In this document: piece by piece, positions 49,089-58,005 of the stretch | Layout of the letters: each line of letters opens with the position of its first letter | Position numbering within the stretch: the first letter of the stretch is position 1 | Assembly: GCF_011516635.5 (NCBI RefSeq) | Contig: NZ_CP096255.1 | Span: 4,772,501 to 4,836,500, forward strand | DNA length: 64,000 nucleotides | Reading direction: 5' to 3' | From: Bradyrhizobium barranii subsp. apii | Lineage (GTDB): Bacteria > Pseudomonadota > Alphaproteobacteria > Rhizobiales > Xanthobacteraceae | The notes under the pieces: model-generated | Told to the model about the DNA's origin: nothing | Databases searched by the model: none | What the model saw: the letters and a program-made list of their open reading frames with translations, nothing else | Position numbers and translations under genes: made by a program

Positions 49089-50678
49089 ATGATGTTCAGG
49101 ATGATCGCGATCGTCGCTGGTTTGGGGCTGGCGCTCGCCACCTCGGCGGAGGCCCAGGCGCCGCGCAAGGGCGGAACCATCCGCATGACGGCGCCCTACG
49201 GTTCGAGTTTCACGAGCCTGGACATTCACACCACACAGCGCGCCCAGGACGAGATCTACGCCAAGGCGCTGCACCGGTCGCTCTACATCTGGAATTCCGC
49301 GGAGGGCAAGCCGGTTCTGGAGCTCGCCAAGGAGGACGTGGTCTCGGGCGGCGGTCTCGTTCACACCTTCAAGCTGCGCGACGACGCCTATTTCCACAAC
49401 GGCCGCAAGATGACGGCCGACGACGTCATCTGGTCCTACAACCGCATCATGGACGGCACCAAGGCCTATCCCGGCGCGCGCTTTGTCCGCGTCATCGAGG
49501 GCGCGGACGCGGTCGAGAAGGGCCAGGCCAAGGAGATCTCCGGCCTGAAGAAGATCGACGACTTCACCCTCGAGATGAAGCTGACCGAGAAAGTCGATCC
49601 GGGATTCTACTTCTTCACGGCGCTGACCTCGATCTATCCCGCCGACGAGGCCGCCAAGGAGAGCTTCATCCAGAAGCCGATCGGTCTCGGTCCCTTCAAA
49701 TTCGTCGAGCACGTGCCGGGATCGCGCATCGTTCTGGAGCGGTGGGACCGGTTCTACAAGCCCGGCAAGCCCTACGCCGACAAGGTCATCGTGTCGATCA
49801 TGGGCGAGGCCGCGGCGCGCGATGTCGCCTTCCGCAACAAGGAGATCGACACCTCGGTGCTGGGACCTGCGCAATATGTCGCCTATCAGTCCGACGCCGA
49901 CCTCAAGGGCACCATCGTCGAAGTCGCCGAGGTCTTCACGCGCTATATGGGCATGAACCCCTCGTTCAAGCCGTTCACGGACAAGCGCGTCCGGCAGGCG
50001 ATCAACTACGCGATCGATACTGACCTGATCATCAACAAGCTGGTCAAGGGCAAAGCCTATCGCGCCACCAGCTGGCTGCCGTTGACATCTCCAGCCTACG
50101 ACAAGGCGATGAAGCCGTACCCCTACGATCCCGCCAAGGCCAAGCAGCTGCTCGCGGAGGCCGGCTATCCCCAGGGCTTCGAATTCGAATGGACCACCAG
50201 CCAGAATGAAAGCTGGGGCCTGCCGATCGTCTCGGCCGTGATCCCGATGCTGGACAAGGTCGGCATCAAGGCGAAGGTCAAGCAGGTCGAGACCGCGGTG
50301 CTGGCCGAGGTGGTGCGCAGCGGCGACTATCAGGCCTTCATCTATTCCCAGGCGACCGGCCCGGATCCCCAGGCCGCGCTCAAATGCTTCCACTCCTCGA
50401 CGCCGCAGCCGGCCTGCAACTACATGAACTACAAGAATGCCGACTTCGACAAGCTGATCGATGCGGCAGGGCAGGCCGACGATCCCGCAAAGCGCACCGA
50501 GCTGCTGCAAAAGGCCAATGCGCTGCTCTATGAGGAAGCGCCGGTCTGGTTCTTCAACTACAACAAGGCGGTCATGGCGGTGCAGCCGTGGCTCAAGGGC
50601 GTTCAGCTCAATGCGACCGAGCTGACCCATCAGAACGTCGAAGACCTCTGGGTCGACGAGACCTCGCCCGCGAAGTGA
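49089..50678 (+). CDS. ABC transporter periplasmic substrate-binding protein (peptide/opine/nickel family)
   Basis: 529-residue solute receptor (SBP family 5) for oligopeptides or similar ligands. Signal peptide MFRMIAIVAGLGLALATS with cleavage after AEAQ. The lobe I region KLRDDAYFHNGRKMTADDVIWSYNR is the family signature, and FNYNKAVMAVQP closes lobe I. Two ATGs (49089, 49092) follow GGGGGAC. The 252-base gap to the left holds no gene and should carry the promoter. First gene of a five-gene ABC operon. Confidence 0.92.
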   Translation: MMFRMIAIVAGLGLALATSAEAQAPRKGGTIRMTAPYGSSFTSLDIHTTQRAQDEIYAKALHRSLYIWNSAEGKPVLELAKEDVVSGGGLVHTFKLRDDAYFHNGRKMTADDVIWSYNRIMDGTKAYPGARFVRVIEGADAVEKGQAKEISGLKKIDDFTLEMKLTEKVDPGFYFFTALTSIYPADEAAKESFIQKPIGLGPFKFVEHVPGSRIVLERWDRFYKPGKPYADKVIVSIMGEAAARDVAFRNKEIDTSVLGPAQYVAYQSDADLKGTIVEVAEVFTRYMGMNPSFKPFTDKRVRQAINYAIDTDLIINKLVKGKAYRATSWLPLTSPAYDKAMKPYPYDPAKAKQLLAEAGYPQGFEFEWTTSQNESWGLPIVSAVIPMLDKVGIKAKVKQVETAVLAEVVRSGDYQAFIYSQATGPDPQAALKCFHSSTPQPACNYMNYKNADFDKLIDAAGQADDPAKRTELLQKANALLYEEAPVWFFNYNKAVMAVQPWLKGVQLNATELTHQNVEDLWVDETSPAK

Positions 50679-50738
50679 CACGCGCTCTCGCGCTCCCTCC
50701 ATCGCGACGAGCGGTGGGGGGAGAGAGGAAAAGTCTGG

Positions 50739-51662
50739 ATGCTCTCGTTCCTGCTCCGCCGTCTTCTGCAAACCATTCCGACCGTGCTCGCTGTCGTGCT
50801 GCTGGTCTTCGTGCTGTTCAGCGTCGTTCCCGGCAGCATTGTCTCGAGCATGAGCGACGACAGCGATCCCCAGGTCGAGCTGCGCATGAAGAAGCAGCTC
50901 GGCCTCGACGATCCCCTCTATTGGCGTTTCGGCGCCTACATCGCCAAGCTCGCGACCGGTGACTTCGGCACCTCGTTCCGGACCCGCGAGCCTGTCACGA
51001 CCATGATCGCCAAACGGGCCTGGCCGACGCTGCAGCTCATCTTCACGGCCATGACGTTTGCGATTTTGATCGGTGTTCCCCTTGGTTTCATCGCAGCGCT
51101 GAAACCCGGGGGCATCGTCGATACGCTCGCCATGGCGCTGGCGGTGTCGGGCCTTTCCATTGCCAAATTCTGGCTCGGATTGGTGCTGATGTATCTGTTT
51201 GCGTTGAAGCTCGGCTGGCTGCCGAGCTTCGGCTATGGCGATGGAGGGCTGAAATATCTGCTTCTGCCGGCGGTGACGCTCGGCGTCTCGCCGATGGCGC
51301 TGTTTGCCCGCACGACGCGCGCCGCGGTCCTCGAGATCATGACCGCTGATTTCGTCCGCACCGCGCGCTCGAAGGGCATGAGCGAGACGCGTGTCGTGAA
51401 GTGGCATGTGATGCGCAATGCGCTCGTCATCATTCTCACCACCGTCGGCCTTCAGTTCGGCGGGTTGATGGGGCAGGCGGTCGTGGTCGAGAAACTGTTC
51501 TCCTGGCCGGGCATCGGTTCGCTGCTGGTCGACAGTGTGCTCCAGCGCGACATTCCCGCCGTTCAAGGCTCCATTCTCGTGGTGGTGCTGGCCTTTCTCG
51601 CGATCAATCTGCTGATCGACGTGCTCTACGGCGTGATCGATCCCAGGATCAGATACGCATGA
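50739..51662 (+). CDS. Peptide-type ABC transporter permease (DppB-like)
   Basis: 307-residue inner-membrane permease with six helices. N-terminal FLLRRLLQTIPTVLAVVLLVF and the EAA-like motif FVRTARSKGMSETRVVKWHVMRNA that contacts the ATPases are diagnostic. Its stop overlaps the next permease start (ATGA). Confidence 0.93.
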   Translation: MLSFLLRRLLQTIPTVLAVVLLVFVLFSVVPGSIVSSMSDDSDPQVELRMKKQLGLDDPLYWRFGAYIAKLATGDFGTSFRTREPVTTMIAKRAWPTLQLIFTAMTFAILIGVPLGFIAALKPGGIVDTLAMALAVSGLSIAKFWLGLVLMYLFALKLGWLPSFGYGDGGLKYLLLPAVTLGVSPMALFARTTRAAVLEIMTADFVRTARSKGMSETRVVKWHVMRNALVIILTTVGLQFGGLMGQAVVVEKLFSWPGIGSLLVDSVLQRDIPAVQGSILVVVLAFLAINLLIDVLYGVIDPRIRYA

Positions 51663-52480
51663 AGCTCCGCGCCAATCTCATCATCGGTGGCGCGCTGTTC
51701 GCGCTCGCGATCCTGGTCGGCCTGCTCGCGCCCTGGCTGGCGCACACCGATCCCGTCCTGGACGCCAACCTCATGAACGCGGAGGAGCCTCCGAGCTGGA
51801 CCTGGTGGTTCGGCACCGACGACCAGGGCCGCGACATCTATTCCCGCGTCGTCTACGGCGCCCGCGTCTCGCTGACCGTCGGCATCGTCTCGCAGCTCAT
51901 CAACAGCGTCATCGGCGTCGCGCTGGGCTTGAGCGCGGGCTATTGGGGCGGCTGGTGGGACGATTTCGTCAACGGCCTGACCAATCTGATGCTCGCGATC
52001 CCCTCGCTGATCTTCGCGCTCGCCATCATGGCGGTGCTTGGCCCCGGCCTCACGAGCCTGCTGATCGCGCTCGGCCTGACCAACTGGTCCTTTACCTGCC
52101 GGATCGCACGGGCCTCGGCGCTGTCGCTGAGGAGCCAGGGCTATGTGCAGGCGGCGACCGTGCTCGGCTACGGCGATCTGCGGATCATGGTCACGCAGCT
52201 GCTGCCGAACATGCTAGGGCCGATCGTCGTCATCGGCACGCTCGGCATGGGTAGCGCGGTGCTGTCCGAAGCCGCCTTGTCGTTCCTCGGCCTAGGCGTC
52301 CGTCCGCCGTTTCCGAGCTGGGGCAGCATGTTGTCGGACGCCCGCGACCAGATCACGACGGCGCCGTGGCTCTCGGTGTTTCCGGGCCTTGCCATCTTCC
52401 TGACGGTGCTTGGCCTCAACCTGCTCGGCGATGGCCTGCGCGACATTCTCGATCCACAATCGCGGAGCCGGCGGACATGA
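51659..52480 (+). CDS. Peptide-type ABC transporter permease (DppC-like)
   Basis: 273-residue permease; ATG at 51659 overlaps the previous stop by four bases. The TDDQGRDIYSRVVYGARVSL stretch, the EAA-like motif YVQAATVLGYGDLRIMVTQLLPN and SFLGLGVRPPFPSWG are DppC hallmarks. Heterodimerises with the DppB-like permease. Its stop overlaps the next start. Confidence 0.93.
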   Translation: MKLRANLIIGGALFALAILVGLLAPWLAHTDPVLDANLMNAEEPPSWTWWFGTDDQGRDIYSRVVYGARVSLTVGIVSQLINSVIGVALGLSAGYWGGWWDDFVNGLTNLMLAIPSLIFALAIMAVLGPGLTSLLIALGLTNWSFTCRIARASALSLRSQGYVQAATVLGYGDLRIMVTQLLPNMLGPIVVIGTLGMGSAVLSEAALSFLGLGVRPPFPSWGSMLSDARDQITTAPWLSVFPGLAIFLTVLGLNLLGDGLRDILDPQSRSRRT

Positions 52481-53457
52481 CCGGCGCGCCGCTGATCGAA
52501 GTCGAGGATCTGCGCATCGATCTCGACGATGGATCGAGGCGCGTTGCGGCGGCCGAGGGCATTTCATTTCGCATCGATCGAGGCGAGACGTTCGGCCTTG
52601 TCGGCGAATCCGGCTGCGGCAAGAGCATCACGGCGCTCGCCCTGATCGGCCTGTTGCGGCAACCTTTGTCGATCGGTGGCGGCATCATCCGGTTTGAGGG
52701 GCGGGAGATCCAGCACCTTTCCGCGGCCGGGCAGCGGGAGCTGCGCGGCAATCGCATCGCCATGATCTTCCAGGAGCCGATGACGGCGCTGAACCCGGTC
52801 TCGCCGGTGGGCCGGCAGATCGCCGAGATGTTCGTGCTGCACAAGGGCAAGAGCTGGCGGGAAGCCAACCAGCTCGCGGTCGAGGCGCTGGCGAGCGTCC
52901 GCGTCCCCGCACCGGAGCGGCGCGTCAACGATTACCCGCACCAGCTGTCCGGCGGCATGCGCCAGCGCGTCATGATCGCCATCGCCCTCGCATGCGGTCC
53001 GGACCTCCTGATCGCCGACGAACCGACCACCGCGCTCGACGTGACCGTGCAGGCCGAAATCATCGAGCTGATGCGCAATCTGTGCGCCGAGAGGGGGACG
53101 GCGATCCTGATGATCAGCCACGATCTCGGCCTCGTCGCCAATGTCTGCCGCCGTGTCGCCGTCATGTATGCCGGCCGCATCGTCGAGGAGCGCGGCTCTG
53201 CCGATATTTTCCGGGCGCCCTCGCATCCCTATACGCAGGGCCTGGTCGCCTCGCTGCCGCGGCTGGGCAGTCGGGCCGCGCTTGGCCGCACCAGGCTCAA
53301 GGAGATCGCGGGCGTGGTTCCAGCGATCACGAATTTCCCGGATGGCTGCCGGTTCAATCCGCGCTGTACGCAGGCCACCGAGATTTGCCGCACGGTTGCG
53401 CCGCAGACGGATTTGCTGGAGGCCGGCGGTTTCGTCCGGTGTTACCACCATGCATGA
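52477..53457 (+). CDS. Peptide-type ABC transporter ATP-binding protein (DppD-like)
   Basis: 326-residue ATPase. Walker A GESGCGKS at 43-50, Q-loop FQEPMTALNPV, signature LSGGMRQRVMIA, Walker B LLIADEPTTALD, H-loop MISHDLG. The C-terminal oligopeptide domain has FPDGCRFNPRC with Cys residues that may bind a cluster or metal, as known in this family. Four-base overlap with the permease gene and eight-base overlap with the next ATPase gene. Confidence 0.93.
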   Translation: MTGAPLIEVEDLRIDLDDGSRRVAAAEGISFRIDRGETFGLVGESGCGKSITALALIGLLRQPLSIGGGIIRFEGREIQHLSAAGQRELRGNRIAMIFQEPMTALNPVSPVGRQIAEMFVLHKGKSWREANQLAVEALASVRVPAPERRVNDYPHQLSGGMRQRVMIAIALACGPDLLIADEPTTALDVTVQAEIIELMRNLCAERGTAILMISHDLGLVANVCRRVAVMYAGRIVEERGSADIFRAPSHPYTQGLVASLPRLGSRAALGRTRLKEIAGVVPAITNFPDGCRFNPRCTQATEICRTVAPQTDLLEAGGFVRCYHHA

Positions 53458-54556
53458 GCCGCAAGCCATGCAGGGGGAGGCGAGGCCGGACGACGACCTC
53501 ATTCTCAGCGTCGAGGATCTCGCGGTTCATTTTCCGATGGGGGGCGGCCTGCTGGGCCGCAACCGGCGGGTGCTCCGTGCCGTCGACGGCGTCGATCTCA
53601 GGCTGAGACGAGGCGAATGCCTCGGCCTTGTCGGCGAGTCCGGCTCGGGCAAGTCGACCGTCGCATTGTCGATCCTGGGTCTGTTGACGCCGACGCGCGG
53701 CCGCATCGTGCTGGACGGGCAGGTGGTGACGAACAGGCAATCCGGCGACCGAAAGTCGCTGGCCCGCACCGTGCAGATCGTCTTTCAGGATCCCTACGCC
53801 TCGCTCAATCCCCGCCAGACCGTGCGCCGCACGCTGGAAGATCCCCTGCGTGTGCATGGCGTGACCGCAAAAAGCGAGATCGAGGACCGCGTGGCGACGA
53901 TGCTGCGGCATGTCGGCCTGCGGCCGGAACAGGCCGATCGCTATCCGCATGAGTTCTCCGGCGGCCAGCGCCAGCGCATCGGGATTGCGCGGGCCCTGAT
54001 CCTCAATCCCAGGATCGTCATCTGCGACGAGCCCGTGTCGGCGCTCGACGTCTCGATCCGCGCCCAGATCATCAACCTGCTGCTGGAATTGAAGGACACG
54101 CTCGGTCTTTCCTACATCATGATCAGCCACGACCTCGGCGTCGTCGAGCACATGAGCGACCGCGTCGCCGTCATGTATCTCGGCCGCATCGTCGAGAACG
54201 GCCACTGGCGCGAAATCTTCGAGCGGCCGGCGCACCCCTACACGCAAGCCCTGATCGCGGCCATCCCCGATCCGCTGCACCATGCACCGTTGGCGACGAC
54301 AGGGGGCGACCTTCCCAACCCGCTCAATCCGCCGAACGGATGCGCCTTCAGCCCGCGTTGCCGGTACGCGGAGGCCGTGTGTCGCCACGAGCCCGGTCCG
54401 GTGCTGGAAACGCGCGCCGATGGACATGAGGTGAGGTGCTGGCGGGCTGACGAGATTGCTGGGCAGACGCAATTGGCTTCGACCGAGGGCGGGCATCCCT
54501 TAAGGATGGAAGGCGCGTCCGTCGCGGTCAAAAGCGTCGCTCCAGCGGCCCGCTAG
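53450..54556 (+). CDS. Peptide-type ABC transporter ATP-binding protein (DppF-like)
   Basis: 368-residue second ATPase. Walker A GESGSGKS at 62-69, FQDPYASLNPRQTV, signature FSGGQRQRIGIARAL, Walker B IVICDEPVSALD, ISHDLGVVEHMSD. C-terminal region has CAFSPRC and CRHEPG. The gene ends exactly at an IS630 insertion: the TA of its TAG stop is the element's duplicated target, and the base supplied by the element (G) equals the original host base, so the protein is unchanged. Confidence 0.92.
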   Translation: MHEPQAMQGEARPDDDLILSVEDLAVHFPMGGGLLGRNRRVLRAVDGVDLRLRRGECLGLVGESGSGKSTVALSILGLLTPTRGRIVLDGQVVTNRQSGDRKSLARTVQIVFQDPYASLNPRQTVRRTLEDPLRVHGVTAKSEIEDRVATMLRHVGLRPEQADRYPHEFSGGQRQRIGIARALILNPRIVICDEPVSALDVSIRAQIINLLLELKDTLGLSYIMISHDLGVVEHMSDRVAVMYLGRIVENGHWREIFERPAHPYTQALIAAIPDPLHHAPLATTGGDLPNPLNPPNGCAFSPRCRYAEAVCRHEPGPVLETRADGHEVRCWRADEIAGQTQLASTEGGHPLRMEGASVAVKSVAPAAR

Positions 54557-55607
54557 AGCGTTTTCCGATCACGTTGCGTCGTAACCAGCCGCGACGAGAT
54601 AATTTTGACATTCCTCGGGTGAGAAGCGTTTGAGAGCGTTGGCGATTGCTTGCCAGAGATCGGGCATGGTGCGGGCTGCGGCGGCCCGCAACAGCGCTTT
54701 CAGTTTGGAGAAGGCCATTTCAATCGGGTTGAAGTCTGGACTGTAGGGCGGAAGATAGAGCAGGCTAGCTCCGACCGCCTGGATGGCCTCTCGAACGCCA
54801 TGGACCTTGTGAGCGGGCAAGTTGTCCATGATAACGGTATCGCCCGGCCGCAGCGATGGGGCGAGCAATTGCTCGACGTAGGCCAGGAAAGCGTCGCCAT
54901 CCATTGGACCGTCCAGAACAAGCGGCGCGATCAGACCGTCGGAGCGCAATCCAGCGGTGAACGTCGTCGTCTTCCAATGTCCGTGTGGGATAGCTGCACG
55001 ACATCGCTCGCCGCGTGGCGAGCGCCCGTAACGCCGCGCCATTTTGGTGTTGGCGCTGGTTTCGTCGATGAAGACGAGACGCTCAGGGTCAAGGTCGATT
55101 TGCCCTTCGAACCACTCCTCACGTGCGGCATTTATATCGCCGCGCCGTTGCTCGGCGGCGTGCGCTGTCTTTTTTTAAGTGTGATCTTTCTGCGCTGGAA
55201 AAAACGCCAGAGCGACGCGATGCCAGTCGATATTCCATGACGTTTCAACAGTTCTCGCAACTCGGCAAGCGTGATATCCGGCCTCGCTGTCACCGCCTCC
55301 AGAATCAATTGCGAATGCGCTTCGATGCGCTGCGATTTGCGGTCACCGCCCTGGCGTTTAGGAACGATGTCGCCAACTTTCTTGAGGCGAGCGCGCCAGC
55401 GGATCGCACTGGCCGCGCTGACACCAAAGCGCTCAGCAGCCTGTCGACAGGACATGCCACCGTCAATCGCGGCTACCACCCTTTGGCGAAGATCAACCGA
55501 AAGCGCCCTGGCCATACATGCTGGCCTCCCTCGCCAGCATGCAGCTTGAATCTGACTCGCGCCGTTTTGGGAATCCCCACCCGATTCTTTCCGGTCGGAA
55601 AATGCTC
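54556..55607 (-). mobile_element. IS630-family insertion sequence (1052 bp)
   Basis: Inverted repeats GAGCGTTTTCCGA (from 54556) and, from the right end, GAGCATTTTCCGA; flanked by TA on both sides (54554-54555, 55608-55609), the TA duplication of IS630. The left end sits in the dppF-like stop codon. Confidence 0.9.
54569..55515 (-). CDS. IS630-family transposase, two frames joined by a -1 frameshift
   Basis: First frame from ATG 55515 encodes the helix-turn-helix part (LSVDLRQRVVAAIDGGMSCR, AAERFGVSAASAIRW) and ends after the frame change near 55132. The second frame carries the DDE domain: LVFIDETSANTKMARRYG (Asp), VIMDNLPAHK (Asp) and SPDFNPIEMAFSKLK (Glu). The switch is at A7G (minus-strand CTTAAAAAAAG, near 55173), where slipping back one base restores the family sequence KKKTAHAAEQ. 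Probably programmed, as in many IS630 elements. Confidence 0.88.
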
Positions 55608-55763
55608 TAGTCACGTCCGGTCTGCCCTGACAGGCGGACGATTTTGGGGCCCGCCCATGAGCCATCGCGTGGGGTTGATCCTTGGTGCGGTTCAATCGCG
55701 TACCGCCCTATTTTCATGTGTGCTACATGGTTCGGTAGCAAAATGTAGCAGGAAAGGCAGATC

Positions 55764-55982
55764 ATGACTGACGATCAGGTCAATCTCGTCGTTCAGCACC
55801 TTTGCGAGCAATTGCACTTGGCGCTCCAGTTGAAGGGCAGCGAAGCACATCCACCAAACGCCAAAGATATTGGATTCGATCCGGCCTCTGTGAGAACCGT
55901 ATTGCTGACCGGCTTGCGTTTGGCGGGTGTCACGACCCACCACGAGGCGGTCGGGAAGAGCGAAGAGCCGCCGTGGTCCTAA
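55764..55982 (+). CDS. Small protein of unknown function (72 aa)
   Basis: ATG at 55764 behind AGGAAAGG. An acidic helical N-terminus (MTDDQVNLVVQHLCEQLHLAL) and a C-terminal HHEAVGKSEEPPW tail. No signal peptide or membrane segment and no family I can name. The good ribosome-binding site supports translation. It lies alone between two IS elements. Confidence 0.5.
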   Translation: MTDDQVNLVVQHLCEQLHLALQLKGSEAHPPNAKDIGFDPASVRTVLLTGLRLAGVTTHHEAVGKSEEPPWS

Positions 55983-55984
55983 AC

Positions 55985-56010
55985 ACAAAACGCGGGACAG
56001 AAGCCCCGCG
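55985..56010 (-). terminator. Intrinsic terminator on the minus strand
   Basis: CGCGGG (55991-55996) pairs with CCCGCG (56005-56010). Read on the minus strand the stem is followed by TTTTGTGTTT. It fits the original end of the DUF1214 gene whose remnant stops at 56137. Confidence 0.65.
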
Positions 56011-56248
56011 CCGATGTCTCAGCTGGGTCAGCAGCAGACAAATCCACGACAGCGTCCATAGGTCCGTTAAGGGCCAACAACCGACGTTCGATATATCGTC
56101 CGTTCGCATCTCGGAACCGCGTCGCGGACGCCGTAGTTAACTGCTCGATTGTATTCGGACAAACGGCGGTCTCCGCTGACCATCGAGGATGTTGCTCCCG
56201 CCCAGTAGACGCGGATGTAAAGCGAGAACTGGCCACTCGCAGGCAGCC

Positions 56249-57677
56249 GGGGATGTCCCGGGTTCTGTTGAATTTCTGAAGAGGTCGGCGTTGCCCACCT
56301 TGAGCCGGTAGGCTCGGGGTGCTGATTCCACAAAGGAGAGCAACGCCATGACGAGAGATATCACACCGGCTGGTTGGCCGGCGACCGGGGCTGTGGAGAA
56401 ATCATTTGCGGAAGTGCGAGCGAGCTTCGATCGGTTCTGCCTTGCGGCAGGAATCGAGGCGCTCGGCACGATGATGGAGGCGGATGTGACAGCGGCCTGC
56501 GGGCCGCGCCACGGTCGTGATGCGGCGCGGCGGGCGCACCGTTGGGGCCGAACGCGGGGGCGGATCGGTTTCCACGGCGGCAAGATCGAGGTCGATCGCC
56601 CGCGGGTCCGGGGCATGGACGGCCGCGAGGTCACGATCCCGAGCTGGGAAACGGCGGCGCAGGAGGACTGGCTCGGTCGCTGGGCGATGAACCTGATGCT
56701 GATCAATGTGTCGACGCGCCGGTTCGGCCGCGCCGTCCGGCTGCCCGAGGGTGACGTGCCGGCACCGCCCGGATCGGGGATTTCGAAGTCGGCGGCCTCG
56801 CGGAGGTTCGTGGCTCTGTCGGCGGCGCGGCTGGCCGACTTCATGGCTGCCGATCTGTCCGCGCTCGACCTTCTGGTGGTCCAAATCGACGGGCTGCATC
56901 TCGACGACGATCTCGTGCTGGTGGCCGCGATCGGGGTTGACGGCGAAGGCAACAAGCATCCGCTGGCGCTGGTGGAAGGGGCGACCGAGAATGCAGCAAC
57001 GGTTCAGGCCCTGCTGGACAACCTGGTCTCGCGCGGGCTCGACCCGACGGTGCCAAGACTGTTCATCGCCGACGGCGCGAAGGCGTTGTCGAAGGCGATC
57101 CGCCGCACCTTCGGTTCGGCCGCTGCGATCCAGCGCTGCCAGATCCACAAGGCGCGCAACATCATGGAACGCCTGCCGAAAGAGCATCATGCGGCCACCC
57201 GCCGGGTGCTGCGCCAGGCCTGGGAGCTCGATGACGCCGACAAGGCTGAAAAATTGATCCGCAATCTCGCGCGTCGACTCGACCAGCAATGGCCCGGCGT
57301 TGCGGCCAGTATCCTCGAAGGCCTCGACGAAATCCTGACTGTCGTCCGGTTGAAGTTGCCGAAGGAGCTTCGCCGATCGCTCGCCTGTACCAATATCGCC
57401 GAGAACATGATGGGCACCATTCGCCGCGTCACGCGCAACGTTAAACGCTGGCGGGATGCCGGTATGGCCTTGCGATGGGTCGCGGCCGGTATGATCGAGG
57501 CCAACAAGGGCTTCCGACGATTGAAGGCGCATAAGCAATTGTCGGTTCTGCGTGCGGCCCTTCAAGCTCACCACGATCGCATGACAATCAAGTCCGTTGC
57601 CCACGTCACGAGGGCTGCGTAATATTCATTCCGGCAACGTCGACCCGACGTAGTTCAACAGCGATCGGGACATCCCC
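56249..57677 (+). mobile_element. IS256-family (Mutator-type) insertion sequence (1429 bp)
   Basis: Inverted repeats GGGGATGTCCCG at 56249 and its mirror CGGGACATCCCC ending at 57677, with further pairing at CTGTTGAA. Flanked by a 9-bp duplication CAGGCAGCC (56240-56248, 57678-57686). The size of the duplication fits IS256. Confidence 0.92.
56348..57622 (+). CDS. IS256-family transposase
   Basis: 424-residue Mutator-type DDE transposase, complete. Catalytic residues lie in LVVQIDGLHL (Asp), LFIADGAKAL (Asp) and CTNIAENMM (Glu), with RCQIHKARNIMERLP, the IS256 signature, between the second and third. The ATG at 56348 follows GGAGAGCAACGCC. Confidence 0.94.
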   Translation: MTRDITPAGWPATGAVEKSFAEVRASFDRFCLAAGIEALGTMMEADVTAACGPRHGRDAARRAHRWGRTRGRIGFHGGKIEVDRPRVRGMDGREVTIPSWETAAQEDWLGRWAMNLMLINVSTRRFGRAVRLPEGDVPAPPGSGISKSAASRRFVALSAARLADFMAADLSALDLLVVQIDGLHLDDDLVLVAAIGVDGEGNKHPLALVEGATENAATVQALLDNLVSRGLDPTVPRLFIADGAKALSKAIRRTFGSAAAIQRCQIHKARNIMERLPKEHHAATRRVLRQAWELDDADKAEKLIRNLARRLDQQWPGVAASILEGLDEILTVVRLKLPKELRRSLACTNIAENMMGTIRRVTRNVKRWRDAGMALRWVAAGMIEANKGFRRLKAHKQLSVLRAALQAHHDRMTIKSVAHVTRAA

Positions 57678-57810
57678 CAGGCAGCCAGTTGCTCTCTTTG
57701 TCTACTTGTCTACGCTCGGTGATTTTGGCACCAGCGCGCAGCGTCAACGAACCGTCCCGACATTGAACGTTCGCTTCGCAGGGAACGTTGGCGGCATCTT
57801 GCCGCTCGCC

Positions 57811-58005
57811 TCAGCGCCAGGTTGCCGGTTCGCAGGGAGGCTTATTGAACGGCCCTCCGGCAAAACTGCCAACGTCTGGCGCCCGGATGCAGTGAACGAC
57901 GCGGGACGGATGGACGGCTGCGCCGTTTTGGTCGTACCACGCGGCCATGGCCGGATTAGCGAACATGGCCGCGGCGATCAGTCCTACCGAAGCAAGCTTC
58001 CTCAT
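57811..58005 (-). CDS. Small secreted protein with a Cys pair (64 aa)
   Basis: Signal peptide MRKLASVGLIAAAMFANPAMA followed by a 43-residue mature part AWYDQNGAAVHPSRVVHCIRA ... PPCEPATWR; the two Cys may form a disulfide. AAGGAGACGCG precedes the ATG, a strong ribosome-binding site. Function unknown. A perfect FNR/FixK-type box lies 115 bases upstream, so expression may respond to low oxygen (inference). Confidence 0.7.
   Translation of the reverse strand: MRKLASVGLIAAAMFANPAMAAWYDQNGAAVHPSRVVHCIRAPDVGSFAGGPFNKPPCEPATWR

Larger units (their letters stand above)
56137..57775 (-). pseudogene. Remnant of a DUF1254/DUF1214 protein gene, broken by an IS256 element and a frameshift
   Basis: Across the element, the minus strand reads RDGSLTLRAGA..VDKESNWLPASGQFSLYIRVYW, which I recognise as the conserved C-terminal DUF1214 stretch (KESNWLPAP, FSLYLRLYWP). 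NWLP spans the insertion point and is restored in frame when the element and one 9-bp duplicate are removed. Further on a one-base frame change is needed to reach the natural end ILDGQRRPPFVRIQ at 56137. The upstream bulk of the gene is missing, so the gene had decayed before or apart from the insertion. Confidence 0.72.

Noticed and set aside
48903..51566. 887-residue minus-strand frame opposite the peptide ABC genes
   Set aside because: Shadow of the substrate-binding protein and permease genes on the plus strand, which have clear family signatures.
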